Below are positions 10,464-24,536 of a stretch of DNA of 64,000 bases, in pieces. Position 1 is the stretch's first letter, and the number at the start of each line of letters is the position of its first letter. A program made the position numbers and the translations under genes. This DNA comes from Amoebidium appalachense (taxonomy: Eukaryota; Ichthyosporea): NCBI GenBank assembly GCA_963693365.1, contig CAVNZM010000006.1, positions 6,882,001-6,946,000 on the forward strand, given 5' to 3'. Under the pieces are notes generated by a model. That model searched no databases and had not been told where the DNA came from. It worked only from the letters and a program-made list of their open reading frames with translations.

Positions 10464-12805
10464 CAGCCTGCCCACACACACCACACAACTTAGGAACCGA
10501 ATGTATCAGCAACCCCCCCACCCCCCCCCCCCCCCCCCCCCCCACCCACCCCACCCTCCCCCCTTCCTTGCGGCGAAGACCTGGTTGCTTTTGAGTTTTT
10601 AAAGACATTCTTTCGCACGGTGCAGGCCACGAGCCTAGATTAGCACTAGGAGATACATAGGCATGTCACAAGGCATCATTTTTTCAATTTGGGCAAAAGT
10701 GCCATATTCCTACTTTTTTGGTTGCACACACCTACAAGCACTAACACACGGCACTATGCAACTCAACATTTTCAACACGGTCTGCAGCCGGCGCACGCAC
10801 CCAGACCCACAGACAAGCACACACCTGTACACATATGTAACTACACGGACGGACAGGCGCTTCTGCTCAAGCATTGGCACTTTAAATCTGCCTCCTCACA
10901 ATCCCGCGCACAGTAGAAAATCCGCCGACTTTGTTTAAATAAGCTGCACAATTCCCAGCCAGCAAAACTAGCAGCCTGGCAGGCACGTAGCGGGGATTTG
11001 TGGCTTTTCCCTTGCATGGTTGGGTATGCGCGTATGTTGTGTGCTTGTTTTGCCAGCAGCTGTGATGTGCACGTGCACATGCGGAGCCCGCTTACTCTCT
11101 CTTGTTCCGGCATGGCTTCCATGCATGTTGATTGCAGGTAGCAGCATCTTTTTTTTTTACCTCAAAAAGATTTTGGGATATTTTTTTAATTCCTAGGTAC
11201 ACGACATTATGATGTAGTGTGATATTATATTGTAGCAATAGAGCCAAGCTCTTTATTGTGCCTGTGTTAGACCAGCAGGAACCACTTTGTAAACATTGCC
11301 GGCCCGGCTATTCCCGTGGACCGAGTTGCAATATGTAGCGCGCAGGCAGGCTACCATGGGCCTTGCATGTAAAAAATGACTGGCTGGGCCCAGCGTATTA
11401 TAATTATAATATATCATGTTCATGATCAGTATCATGCATGCATGGCTGTGGCCCTTGCCCAGGTCGACTGGACGTACTTTTGTGTCATCATAGGTCATTA
11501 ATTGATGGCCATCATAGTATGTGCACGCGCACCCCGGGCCCTTAGTATGAATTCATCCCGCTGGTTATTATTAGAGCTGTTTCGGAATCTTGTGATTGTC
11601 TCCCCTCGATGATTTTTCACAACTGTTTACCCTTTCATAAATGTGAGCTTGTCTGTCATTGTCTTTGCTAAAGCCAAGAGCCGGCCGGCCGGGGTCCGAA
11701 AGAGTTATGTTTTCATGATCCACACGACCGTAGGGCTTGCTTTTTTGATACGAACGAACGAGATAAATAAATCACAGATAGCCCAAGGAATAGAAGAATA
11801 TCGTTATAGCCGTAGTATTTGATTTGAACCAGGCCGAATATTACTCGAAATCTCGGATTCGGAGTATATAACGAATTATGTAACTAACTGCGGACGTCTT
11901 GTAGGTGTAGCTATACGAAGCAGAAGCCTTAGACATTTGGTGGTATTGCATCTTTATCCCGAGATATCTAGATCTGTGTAATTTTATCCAATCAAGACAT
12001 CTATAGAGTACTTTGCATGCGCGCTGCACTGTGACTGGCGAGGCAACCTAAAAAGGCATCTACGATTTAGCCAGATATCCAAAGATGTATGATAATCGAT
12101 TACATTATCTGCTTGGTGACTGCTATATTAGCAGTGTTGGAAAATCCGATATTACGCCCAAGCCCCAATGTTCACAAGTCACAAGTTCACAACAAAAGGC
12201 TTCGGCCAAATTGGCTTTGTCCGAGAGGAAGTCTAGGGGGATTGTGCGGGCAAAGAGCAGCCAATCAGATGTGTTTCGCTATCACCGTCATCCCGACTTA
12301 TACCATATATGGTAAATACTCATTTGAGTTTGTGAGTTCCTATTGGCTGCTTTTTAACCGTCACATTCCAATGCGTCCCCCTGATGACAAAGCGAGTCTT
12401 CCGATGACCCAACTGCAAACGTTGTGCTTGTCACGAAGTTTTTTTCAGCATTCGACTCTATAGCCTTGCTAGAGATATTGTCATATTCTGATCAATGAAA
12501 CAAAAGACGTTTGTTTTGTTATTTGGTCAATGAAACAAAAGACGAATGCAGGATAGCCAGCAAATAGAGCATACACACCTGAATGCTATTCGCAGTGAAG
12601 AGTATGTATAGGCGTTCCATCCGTAGCTTTGTGTTTGCTAGTTCTACTTGAGTTGTCACAGAACTCAAACCTTGTAGGCTAGGCCTGGGCATCGCACCTT
12701 CATAATTAGCCGAGCAGCCTGCAAAAATAACTTCATACGCATTCTTCCGTTCATCTACCACACAACACAGAAGAGCCGTTGCCCTATGGTGGCCACCACA
12801 CAGGT
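10464..12805. other. Spacer between CRAL-TRIO gene and receptor gene
   Basis: Mostly unique, lower-GC sequence without convincing exons. It includes a C-rich run at 10514-10555, AT-rich stretches near 11150-11250 and 11730-12100, a perfect CArG box CCATATATGG at 12303-12312, and an 18-base direct repeat TCAATGAAACAAAAGACG at about 12494 and 12528. The 3' UTR of the CRAL-TRIO gene and the promoter of the receptor gene are expected here, but no unambiguous signal marks either. Confidence 0.5.
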
Positions 12806-12908
12806 ATGGCTCTGTCAGCTTTGTACTGCATCGCCTTCCTGTTGCACTTGGGCCAGCAAAGCAGTGTTTCCAAAACAATGGACCACTCGCGGTTTTGCAA
12901 GAATGACG
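12806..12908 (+). CDS. Possible signal-peptide exon of the receptor gene
   Basis: An ATG opens MALSALYCIAFLLHLGQQSS, which has the hydrophobic core and small residues of a secretory signal peptide. The frame then runs to KNDG with a donor GTAATG in phase 1. It lies upstream of a plus-strand single-pass receptor whose N-terminus is otherwise missing. Link to that gene is inference. An open stretch at 13208-13455 (with ISQCTQPLWNGFDDFEVLIG) is phase-compatible as a next exon but looks like no domain I know. On the same footing 14905-14993 reads as a T/P-rich stalk (DIAPTDPPNAPTNPPTPTD). Confidence 0.3.
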
Positions 12909-13679
12909 GTAATGGTTGGGTATTGGTAGGAAGAGATGTAAACAGGTGGGGTGGGGTGCTTGTGTGAGGGAGGAATGGGAGGGAGGGGGGGGGGGGGGGG
13001 GGGAAGGGGGCGGAGGGGGGGGGAGGGGGGAGAGAGACGGGGGGGGGTGGGGCCGGGGGGAAGGGGAGGGGGGTGAGAGAGGGGGGGGGGGGTGAGGGGG
13101 AGGAGGGGGACGGGGAGGGGGGGGGGACGGGGGAGCTGGGACGCGATCGTGTGTGCATTATGTGGTGGCCTAAAACACAATCGGCCGTTGGGTCGTGTGT
13201 TTGGTGCTTGCTGTTAAGCGACGGGTAAAATGGCCCTCTTCAACACACTGGTGCCCAGGCAACCCCAACCCAATGATGGAGGGGCGGCATGCAAGATCAG
13301 TGCCCGATTGAAGCGTATTTCCCAGTGCACACAACCACTATGGAATGGGTTCGATGACTTCGAGGTTCTTATCGGAAGAATTTTGAGATGGTGGTGTTGC
13401 GGCAAAGTGGAGCAGGCACCTGGACTCCTGCACCTGCTTAGACAAGCACATAAATAGCAATGGAGGCAAACACACACGTACGCAAAGGCAAGGGCATATC
13501 TAGCACACATCCCATTCCACGGAGTTCGATCACACACACAGGCCGGCGTAAGTGTCTGCATCGGTACATACGCACCCAAGATTGCTCACACGAAATAATA
13601 ATCAGCGGGCACACGTCAGAAACAGGAGGTTCAGCAAATACGTTCACTCGGTACACTCACATGAGCTGGCAATCACATC

Positions 13680-14042
13680 GCCAAACCCACACACACTTAC
13701 ACGCACACATGCACTCACGCACAAGCTACTTGACATCTACACCACCCACAAGCATGGCACTTTTATACACACAAGCATATATATACAAATAATATGGCAT
13801 CACGTGACACTAAAACGAGCACACACGCGCTTACGCCTATGGGACTCCCGAACACGCGCGAACAAAAACTTATCGCACTCAGGAATTTACACATACCGCA
13901 CACAGGCATGCACACAAGCACCCACGCGCGCACACAACCACACAACACACACACACACACACTAAACACACGCTCACCCACGCACACGTGCGCACACACA
14001 CGCACATGCACGCGCACATGCACACACACACGCGCGCGCGTG

Positions 14043-14080
<38 letters not shown>

Positions 14081-14170
14081 TACCAAATACACACACGCAC
14101 AAACAGATACACGCATGCGAGCTCACACACAGACACACGCACACACACACACACAGACACACATTCATGC
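13680..14170 (+). repeat. (CA)-rich intronic repeats
   Basis: Degenerate CA/CG-rich dinucleotide sequence with short perfect (CA)n blocks. It is followed at about 14320-14400 by three diverged copies of a roughly 27-base AT-rich unit centred on AAAGTTGTTAG. Lies in the presumed ectodomain part of the receptor gene. Confidence 0.8.
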
Positions 14171-14691
14171 CGACGAATCCAAAGGACACCCACCCGACAT
14201 AAACATTCTAGATCACACCAACACTCTTTTGGATCTAGCTCACATATACACTACCCATGGCCTATTTGAATTTCCTTGGTGTATGCCTAATGGGATTCTA
14301 CCCAGCAAACAGCGATTAGCAAAATCTAAAAAGTTGTTAGTTTGCAAAATTTGAAAAGTTGTTAGCTTTCAAAAATTACAAAAGTTGCTAGTTTGCATGT
14401 GTCAGCCCTTCATGGGGTGTTTACATCGTTCCTTTGTATCGGGTTTGCTCACTTCACTTCCCACCCTTTCCCATCATGGGGTCCCCTTCCCCTTGCTTTT
14501 GGTTAGACATGTCAGTGTCAAACAGACACACCCATATGCACACATACACACCCATACCCACATACACTCCCACGTGCAGACACACACTCGTAAACATGTG
14601 CAGCGCCCTCTCACACGGATATCGATGCAAACACGTGCACACGAACCCCAATCCACACAAACATTCTGGCACGTGCACACGATCACACGCT

Positions 14692-14763
<72 letters not shown>

Positions 14764-14799
14764 CGAACACACACACAAGCGAACACACACACCCAAGCG

Positions 14800-14847
<48 letters not shown>

Positions 14848-14872
14848 CACACGCACACACACACACACATAC
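14692..14872 (+). repeat. (CA)n microsatellite
   Basis: About 70 bases of perfect (AC)n at 14694-14760, then CAAGCGAA-interrupted (CA)n to 14872. Confidence 0.95.
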
Positions 14873-15438
14873 AGTCATGCACACCGTCATTCTCCACCGA
14901 AGACAGAATGCCGACATTGCACCTACAGACCCCCCCAATGCCCCAACGAACCCACCAACCCCAACAGACACAGCTGTCGTCACAGGCATGTCCCCCCCCC
15001 CCCCTCTCTAACCCCACACCTCCCCCCCCCCCTCTCTCTCCACCCCCCCCCCCCCCCCCTCCTGCCATACATGTATCAACGGCGCCCCCTCCATGCCCCT
15101 CTCCCTTCTCCCTCTAACCCCAAACACATGGTTAATTAAGAAGACCCCGTGGTTGCTGCTTTTTGGTGTTTCTAACCCTGTTTAGGTGTAGCACAACAAT
15201 TCCTTTTATGGGTGTTTACGACATATTGTTGCGCACACACCTTCTTGGCTTAGTTCTTTTGCAAAGACACACACCCCACCAAACTTTCGGCATTTCTTCT
15301 AGAACACAGAAACACGTGCATTTCCTTCGCCACCAATCCAATTCACCCTATGCCAGCATATTCCCCCACACTCTGCCTGCCCATTGGACTCCACACACCC
15401 AACAGCACTCTCACACTCACACTTCCAATGCACCCCGC

Positions 15439-15439
<1 letters not shown>

Positions 15440-15534
<95 letters not shown>
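15440..15534 (+). repeat. 56-base poly(C) run followed by (CA)n
   Basis: An uninterrupted run of about 56 C residues from 15440 to 15495, then (CA)n to 15534. Further C runs follow at 15663-15698. No exon could be placed confidently between here and the transmembrane exon at 15899. Confidence 0.9.
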
Positions 15535-15537
<3 letters not shown>

Positions 15538-15661
15538 GTGGCTTCTTCTGGATGCACATTTATTGGGAACTCGGAGACATCGAATTTGTGTATATATTTG
15601 GTCTTTCTGGGTTGTCATGTCCTAGCTTCCATGTTTCCCACCCACCATGTGCATACATCCC

Positions 15662-15698
<37 letters not shown>

Positions 15699-15898
15699 AT
15701 CCCCCCACTCCTACCCACTCCTTCCCTATTCCCCCTCCCCCTCTCCCCCACACGACCACGCACCTACCCGGGCCTTCCTCCCCCAACACCACCACCACCA
15801 ACACCAGTGGTGTTTGTTCAGGAATACTGTGTTAGAAGCAACAACATCTTTCTTTTGAATGGCTTTGTCACCAACAAGACACCCCCCCCCCCCCTCAG

Positions 15899-16816
15899 CA
15901 GAGATCAGTGATATGTCACCCAGTGCTGGGGCCATTACGGGCATAGTGCTGGGAGTCACATGTGGCCTACTGGTGGCTGTGTGTCTGCTGTGGACGTGCT
16001 GGAGTCACTACAAAGGGTGGGTCGGGTGGAGAAGGTGGGGGGGGAGGGGGGGGGGGGTAAGGGAGTGTAGAAGGGGAGAGGGGGGTGAGGGAGGGGGGGA
16101 GGGGAGGATGAGACTGTAAGTGGAGGGTGGGTGAAGGTGTTAGAGTGTGGGGAGATGGGCGTGTAAATGTGCGAGGAAGGTGTTTGGGAGGATGGGTAGG
16201 TGGACATGAAGAGGGGAAGGCTGGGCAACTGGTTGCAGATTAACCTGTTCAGTTCCGTAAATCTCACGAGATCGACATCGAGTTAGCCGGAACCGGCATC
16301 AGCAAGTTTGTGCCCTAATGTGAGCATGAAGTTGATAAGAACCAGTCAAATAAAAGCTGCACGAAAGTAAAATATACAGTTTTCTTTCGTATTATGCAAA
16401 AAAACACTGAAATTTATTCTAATAACGACACTATAGTATATGGTGCAACTACGAAGGGTGCTTGCCGGCTTGACGACATCCAAATGCTGTCAATGCCAAC
16501 TTGTGATTGGACCAATATGAAATGGCAAAATATGATTGGTCGGCTCTGTCGACATTTGATGTCAGCTCCAACTTTTCTCCAAAATCTCGAAGGTGGCTTC
16601 AGAAACAGTTACAAAAGTATACGAAATAATGATATTTTGCCCAAACCAGCTTAGAAACATATGTAGGTAAGACACATACATGTCGATATTTACAATTTAT
16701 TTGAGGTTTTTATAGTGATTTTGAGCGGCAATAGAGTTGTTTAGGTCCCAACCGGCAGTCGGTAGATTCATTTAGTCCGGTCCTCTAGAGGTTACGTGCT
16801 GAAAGGTGAAATCTGG

Positions 16817-16855
<39 letters not shown>

Positions 16856-16915
16856 TGTGTGTTTGTGTGTGTTCGTGTGTGTGGTCTGTGTGTGTGTGCG
16901 GGCGGGCGGGCGCGC

Positions 16916-16946
<31 letters not shown>

Positions 16947-17701
16947 TGTGCTTGTGTGTGGAAATGTGACGTTCTGTGTGTGTAGTTGTGTGGCTGCCTG
17001 TATCATCTTGGTGTGTAGGCATTGTGGCACGATGGTGCATGTTAGCATTGTGTGTGTGTATGTGCGAATTAATTTGTGCATGCACGTGGCAGCCTTGCAC
17101 GTTCAGTACTGGCTGGGTGGTGCAGAGAAGAGAAAGGCCAGGCAAGTGTGGCCCAGGGTGGGTGGCTGGAAGTGGGCGGCATGTTATGTTGATGGATGAA
17201 TGGTGGGTGGGTTTGCCGTCTGGGTGAGGCAGCATCAGGAGGGGGTGGGGTGGGAAGGGGGGGGGGGGGGGAGGCAGGACCTCTATGAGGGGTTCACATG
17301 CTGACAGGTTTGGTGCAGGCCAAAGCAGAAGCCAAAGAGGTTGCTGGCCGTGCAGGCATCCTTCGTGCCCACCCTCACTAACATGCTGGTGGGTGATTGG
17401 TGCATGCTGATTGGTGCATGCTGATTGGTGCATGCTGATTGGTGCATGCTGATTGGTGCATGCTGATTGGTGCATGCTGGGGTGCCCACTACACAACCCC
17501 TCACCTCTTATTATGAAGGCTTTCCCGTTAGTTCCGTTGCATGTTGGGTCAGGGTTGCTGAGTGGACAGCAGATAGGCCATGTGTGGGGGTGGATGGCGA
17601 GTGCAATGCAGAGCATGAACATGTGTGTGTGTGTGAAGCCGGGGGAGGGAGGGCCCCCCTGCGGGGAGAGGGGGGAGAGGGGGGGGTGTGGGGGGGGAGG
17701 G

Positions 17702-17732
<31 letters not shown>

Positions 17733-18967
17733 GGGGAGGGGATACGTGCTAGTGATGGGGTGGGGGTACGTGTTAGATGGTGGTCTGGGTTGGCTAGTGG
17801 CTTGCCAAGGTTGCTGGCCTCCCTTCCATGGGGGTGTAAAAGGAGGAGGGCTATGTCTGTGCATGTCTGACTGTGTGGCTTGACACAGGCCCACGTGAAA
17901 CCGTGTGCTGTCGTGTCTGTTGTTGTGTCAACCTATGTGCCTGCATGCCCCCCCTCCCGCCCTCCCTTTCTCCCCACCCCCCACCCCACCCCCCACCCCT
18001 CTCTCACGTGTGTGTTGACAGGAACTGGCCAAAGACGATGAATACATCCCCCCAAACCTCAAACGTAGGTGCCCTCCCCCCCCCCCTCCCCCCCCCTCCC
18101 GCCTTCCTCTTTAGATGTTCCAGTGAAGGTTCTCTGAGTTGGCTTTGCATGTGAGCTTATGGGTAGAAACGTAGGTTTTGTGGACATGGGCCCTCACTAC
18201 CTATATGATGCATACTCTATGTATATGCAATTGTGTTGTCTGGCGTAAATGTGAACTTTGTATGCTAACACATTGTAAACCCTGAATGGTGCCTGCCAAA
18301 CGGTCATGCAAGGGGGTGGGGGGTGGGGGGTATTGCATCGTAGCTGTGTGGCTGTGTTGAGTGCACGTGTGTGTCAGTTTATGTTGTCCCTTTGCCTGTG
18401 TGTGCCTGGGCGAAGTAAGGGGGGGGGTGAGAATGTGAGAGCTACATATAGGTCGGCATTGTGGCCACAGCCCCTCTGTGGAATGCTGTGTGGTGAGGGG
18501 ATTTACAGATAATGCTTGCCTTGGGGCAGGATACGAGCAGGGCCTGCCTGAGGGTCAACTTGAGTGTGGGGGATGGAGCAAGCAGGGCAGATACAGTCTC
18601 GTGGCCCCAAGTAGAACCCCCCCCCCCCCCCCCCTCCCTTCCTCCCCCTTCTTCCCAACCCCCTTGCCACCAACTAAGAAAAAGAAAGAAAAGAAAGGAG
18701 CAAAATGACACGAACAAAAGCAGAAAAGCAGATTTCTGTGTAGTTTTTGCTAGTCGTCAGGGTCTTGCAGGAAGTGGGTAGCATTGGGGGGCAACCAGAG
18801 GGCGTGCATATATGTGGGTGGGTAGGTGTTTGTGTTTGCCTAACAGAGAGATCAGGGAGTGAAGGGGCACTCGAGGTGTGCATGGGTAGATACAGCAGAA
18901 TGTGGATGAGTGAAGGGAGCGGGGGGTGAGGGTTGAGTTGAGGGAGCATGGGGGCAAAAAAAAAAAA

Positions 18968-19015
<48 letters not shown>

Positions 19016-19416
19016 CTGGTTGCTTTTTTTCGTACATACGGGAGGTGGGGGACGGAAGGAAGAGGATGTGGAGCAAGTACGGGCGGAGATGAGAGGTGGG
19101 GGTTGCAGGGGGCCACACAGATATGTTGTGTGTGTGCTGAGGTGGTGTGCAGATGCGCAGCTGGCATGGGGCACCCTGGGCAATGCCAGTGCAAAGGTGG
19201 CATGCAAGGCCCCAATGCAGAGCACACGACAGAGGGGCAACATTGCAATGGAGGCCGTAAGTGGGGGCGGGGGGAAGGGGGGGGGGGGGGGGGGGGGGGG
19301 GGGGTGTGGGGGGAGGGGAGGGGGGTGGGGGGGGAGCAGAGAGAGACCATGTGCCTTTTACTCCTAGTAGATCTGCAATTGCCATTATGTTGGAGGGGGG
19401 TGGGGGGGGTGGGGGT

Positions 19417-19450
<34 letters not shown>

Positions 19451-19952
19451 GGCAGACTGTATCTAATGTACAACGGCCCCGTGCGACCTACTACACCTTC
19501 TTATTGATCCACTCACGATTCAATACATGGCCCACCTTGCACGATAGTATCGGGAGAGAGCTAGAATCCCCCCTACACCTATAGAAATAACGTAAACGCC
19601 ACACCACACATGATAATTTACCAGTAAAACATTCGTGTTTGTGTATTCATACACTGTGGGCCTGATACAGGGCATGCATGAATGTGCGAGGGAACACTGT
19701 AGATGCTCGCACATGTTCATATGACGGTGCATGCACCTAACCCCAAGTACACACAGAGGATCCTGCTGGGGCTGAGGAGCAACCACATCGTGCATGCAGT
19801 GGGGTTGGCTCCAGACATGTTGGTGGTGGAGGCTATGCGGGATGGAGACATGCACAGTCTCATTGCAAGGTGGGCACGTGCACAGAGGCACACACACGAG
19901 CGCGCGCAGGCATGCACACGCGCACACACACACACACACACACGCTCAGTCA

Positions 19953-20027
<75 letters not shown>

Positions 20028-20396
20028 GGTGCTGCATGCATGCACAAGTCCTCATACCCCCCTACACCATGCAGCCACAACCCCTCTGCCTGCCAGTGCA
20101 TGTGTCCTGCATTGCATTGTTGTATTCGCCCCCCCCTTCCCCCCAGACTCATTTAACCGCCATGCACCAGACAAGTCACACAAGAGTCATCCTGCAGTGA
20201 TGATATTTAGCAATGCAGTGGGCATTGGTGTGGGCTTATGCGGCATGTTTCGTGCACCGGAGATGGCGTGGGGCTCGTGGGAACGGACACTGCATGCGTG
20301 ACATACTCTGTGTTTCTATGCCCTTTCTATTCCCGCATTCCTTGTTGTCTACCTTTTTGCTTCGCACCGTTTGCCCCATCTAAGAACAATAACCCC

Positions 20397-20430
<34 letters not shown>

Positions 20431-21039
20431 TCCCCCCAATCATTATGCATTATTATGCATACGCTTGGTGTGTGGTTTGCACTCTGCTTTGCATTGTCCG
20501 TTGTGATTGTGTACTTTACTCTATGGAGCATTCACCCCCCACCCCACCCCCACCCCACCCCCCTCCCCCCATCACTCCCCCTCCCCCTTTCACACACACA
20601 TAAACACATGCCAACATCACAAGTGCGAATCAATACGCAAACACATCACCTGCCAATCACCCACACTGATGTATATCTTTCTCCCCCCCAGCCACGATGA
20701 GCGGCTACACCCCTTTGAGGACATCCTCTTGCTGTGTGGGCTGCAGATGGCTAAAGCCCTGGCCTGCCTGCAGAGAGAGGGGGTTGTGCACAGAAACATA
20801 ACGGCTGCAAGTGTGCTGGTGCGCATCACAGGGGGTACGTGCCCGTGCAGAGAGTTGACAGGTTGGGTGCCCGTGCATGCACAGACAAGCTTGGCTCACA
20901 AAGGGCACCTATGCACAAACACGTGTGTGTAGACAGATGTGTGTGTGTGTGTGTAGACAGATGTGTGTGTGTGTGTGTAGTGGTGGTGGTTGGGGGGGGG
21001 GAGAGGGGGGGAAGAGCAGAATACGAGGGGAAGAGATAG

Positions 21040-21088
<49 letters not shown>

Positions 21089-21448
21089 ACGCGTGCGCGC
21101 GCGTGCGCGAGCCTGTGAGTGAGATCGATAGAGATGGTACATAGCTCAGAAAACCAGAGAGAGACACAAGAATGCCCCTAACCCCTTCCCCCCCCTCCCC
21201 CCCCCCCGCCCCGCACCCCTCCCCACCTTCCCCCCCCCCCCCTCTTCCCCCCCCCCCCCCCCTCCACCCACCCCCACCCACCCCACACACACACCCACAC
21301 ACACAGGAGACTTCTGCTTCAAGCTGGGAGGTTTTGGTCTTGCCGTGGCCCAGCCAAGGGTACAGGAGCAATTGGATGTCACGGTGGACGGTGTGGCCCC
21401 TCTCCCTCCTCTTCCCACTGCACCATGCATTCACCTTGGCCCTTCCCT

Positions 21449-21480
<32 letters not shown>

Positions 21481-22252
21481 CCCCCCCTCTCCCCCCCCCC
21501 TTCCCCCCCAACCCATCCCCCCAGCACCCACACACATACACCACCACCACAAACACCACACCTCCACTCCTCCTCTCTCGGCCCCTGCCTAAACTCGGAC
21601 ATTTGCTAAGCACCAGAGACCCTCCCCTGAGTATGGGCTCCACCTAGGCTGAACCCTTTGTTCGTTTTACCCTGCATTCGTCATACATGGGTTTTGTGCT
21701 CCGTTGTGTGCACCTCATTCGGATATCACTCTTGTCGCCCCTTTACCCCCCCCCACACCCCCTTCCCCTTCCCCTCCCCTCCCCTCTCCCCCCCCCCCCC
21801 CCCCCCCCATCTCTCCCCTATCCACCTATCCACACACCCACACACCCTCTATACCCTTCCCCCGCCCACCCACATCCCCTTTCCCCAGTCCACCCACCCA
21901 CCCACAAACACACTCACACACCCGCCCAAAACCCACCTCAAATCCCTCCCCCCCCCCCCCCCCCCCCCCCCTCCCCCGGTCCACTGCAGGGCTGCCTGTG
22001 CGGTGGTGGTCACCTGAGAGCATTGTGCATGGGGTGTATGATAGTCCCAGTGACGTCTATATGTTGGGCACTATGCTCTGGGAGCTGGCTAGTGGTGCAC
22101 GCCCACCATACGAACCCATGAGCCAGGTAGGCGGCTTGGGTGATCTCTCAGTGGCCATATGTCTGTTTGAGTGGGTTGGGGTGTAAGGTTGGAAGGCATC
22201 ACTTGGCGCTACGGCAGGATCAAAGGATAGGCTAAGCAGCCAGGCCCTATCC

Positions 22253-22312
<60 letters not shown>

Positions 22313-23141
22313 GTTCCAGAAGTGGAAGCAAGTAACGTGTGTGCACATTGCAGGGGAGTTGCATAGAGTGTGTATTGTGGGGGTGGCTATGTAGGCCTTG
22401 CTGTGGTTGTATGTCACACCGTAATGAGCAGAAGGTGGCACGCAGGCACACAGCATGTTGTCCATGTTTAGAAAAAAACTAAAAGGTATGTGCACACAGT
22501 GTTTTGCCCATGTGCACACAGTATGTTGTCCGTGTGCACGCAGTATTTTGTCCACACACAGTATTCTTCCATGTGCACACAGTGTTTTGTCCATGTGCAC
22601 ACAGTATTTTCCATGTGCACACAGTATTTTTCCATGTGCGCACAGTGTTTTGTCCATGTGCACACAGTATTTTTCCATGTGCACACAGTGTTTTGAACAT
22701 GTGTGCACAGTGTTTTGTCCATGTGCACACAGTGTTTTGTCCATGTGCACACAGTGTTTTGTCCATGTGCACACAGTGTTTTGTCCATGTGCACACAGTA
22801 CAAATACTGACTGGGCCACAGGATGAAGCCGTAGCAGCCATTCGACAAGGCCAACGTTTGGAGGAGCCAATGCACATGCCCCGGGTTCGTTCTTGAACCC
22901 CCCCCCCCCCCCCCCCCCCCACTCTGTCCCCCTCTTACCCCCTGCGTTTCTTTGGCAAATGGGTAGCTGCCACAAAATTTGAACGTGCGAGTGTGGTGGT
23001 ACTTGTGCGTGTGTTCCTGAGTTGTTGTTGCTGTTGTGTTCTGGCATGTTGCTGAGCACTTTCAGAGATCACTTTGTGTAGATGTGCTCACATGGGCCAC
23101 CCTGCAAAGGTGTGTGGTTGCAGTCTTTTTTTTTTTTTTTT

Positions 23142-23195
<54 letters not shown>

Positions 23196-24150
23196 ATATG
23201 TGTGGCACCATATTGCTCTAAGGTGCTATGTGCACGTGGTTGCTGATGGGCTTTGCAGGTGCTGTGGCCATTGGTGGAGGCGTGCTGGAAGAGACCAGAA
23301 CAGAGACCAGTGCCTAGTGACTTGGTGGTGGCCATGGCTAGGCTGTTTATCACCCATGCACGCACGGCACAGGTGTGTGGCCTCATGCACACACGTGCAC
23401 ACAGACACATGCACACATGCACACACACACATGAACACACACAGGCACACACACACACATACACACACACATGCATGCACATACACACATGCGCACACAG
23501 GCACACACACACACATACACACACACATGCACACAAACACAAACAGACACACACACACACACACACACCATACACATGCACGCACACACACATACACACA
23601 CACACACCCACGCACCACACGAACGCATGCACACAAACGCACGTCCACACACACACGGGCATGTGCACTAACACAGGCACACACACTAATGCAAAACATA
23701 CCCGCACACACACACACGCAAACATAGACACGTATAGACGCTCACACAGAGTGATGCATACACATGCATACCCACACACACGCCTTAGATTGTTGGGGCA
23801 GATCCCGTTAACTCTAATCTCAGAGCACTGCTAGACATCTGCACATGCACACTCAAAGCACCCATGCACCAACATACACATGAAGACACACCTCTCCTTT
23901 CCTTTCTCTTATGCCTACTAATTAGGCCATGCACCCCTCTGTGCATGCTGTGCGTGCGCCCACCAATCCATGACACCTACTGACTGCTTGCCCACAGGAT
24001 TGGGCACGCCAGAGGCCAAGGTGGCGGGCTAAACAGGTCGGTGACTCTGGGGGGCTATGGTGTGTGTGTGTGGTGGTGGTGGTGGTGGTGTTTGGGAAAA
24101 GGGGAGGGGGGGGGAGGGGGGGGGGGGGAAGGAGGGGGGAAGGGGGGGAA

Positions 24151-24181
<31 letters not shown>

Positions 24182-24453
24182 GGGGGAGAAGGAGGGGAGG
24201 GGGGAGGGGGACAGAAGTTGGTAAAGGGGGAAATGGGTGATTAGGGGTGGTGAGGTGCAGTGCAGGCTAAGTGACCACATGCATGCATGATGCATGCAAA
24301 GACTAGGTGTGTGTCGCCTCTCCCTGCATGATCTGTGTGGTGACATTTCTGGGTGGGCCTGCGGGTGGCATCAAGAAGGGAATCGGCGGTGGGGTGTTGC
24401 TTATGTTTGCAGCTCGTTTATCTTAATGGGTGGTAGTTTTGTGCTGCACTGGA

Positions 24454-24536
<83 letters not shown>

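Noticed and set aside
15384-15911. Poly-proline/His-Thr open frame before the transmembrane exon, as a possible ectodomain stalk
   Set aside because: It is produced by the 56-base C run and (CA)n; homopolymer lengths are unreliable and no acceptor or donor pattern supports it as an exon.
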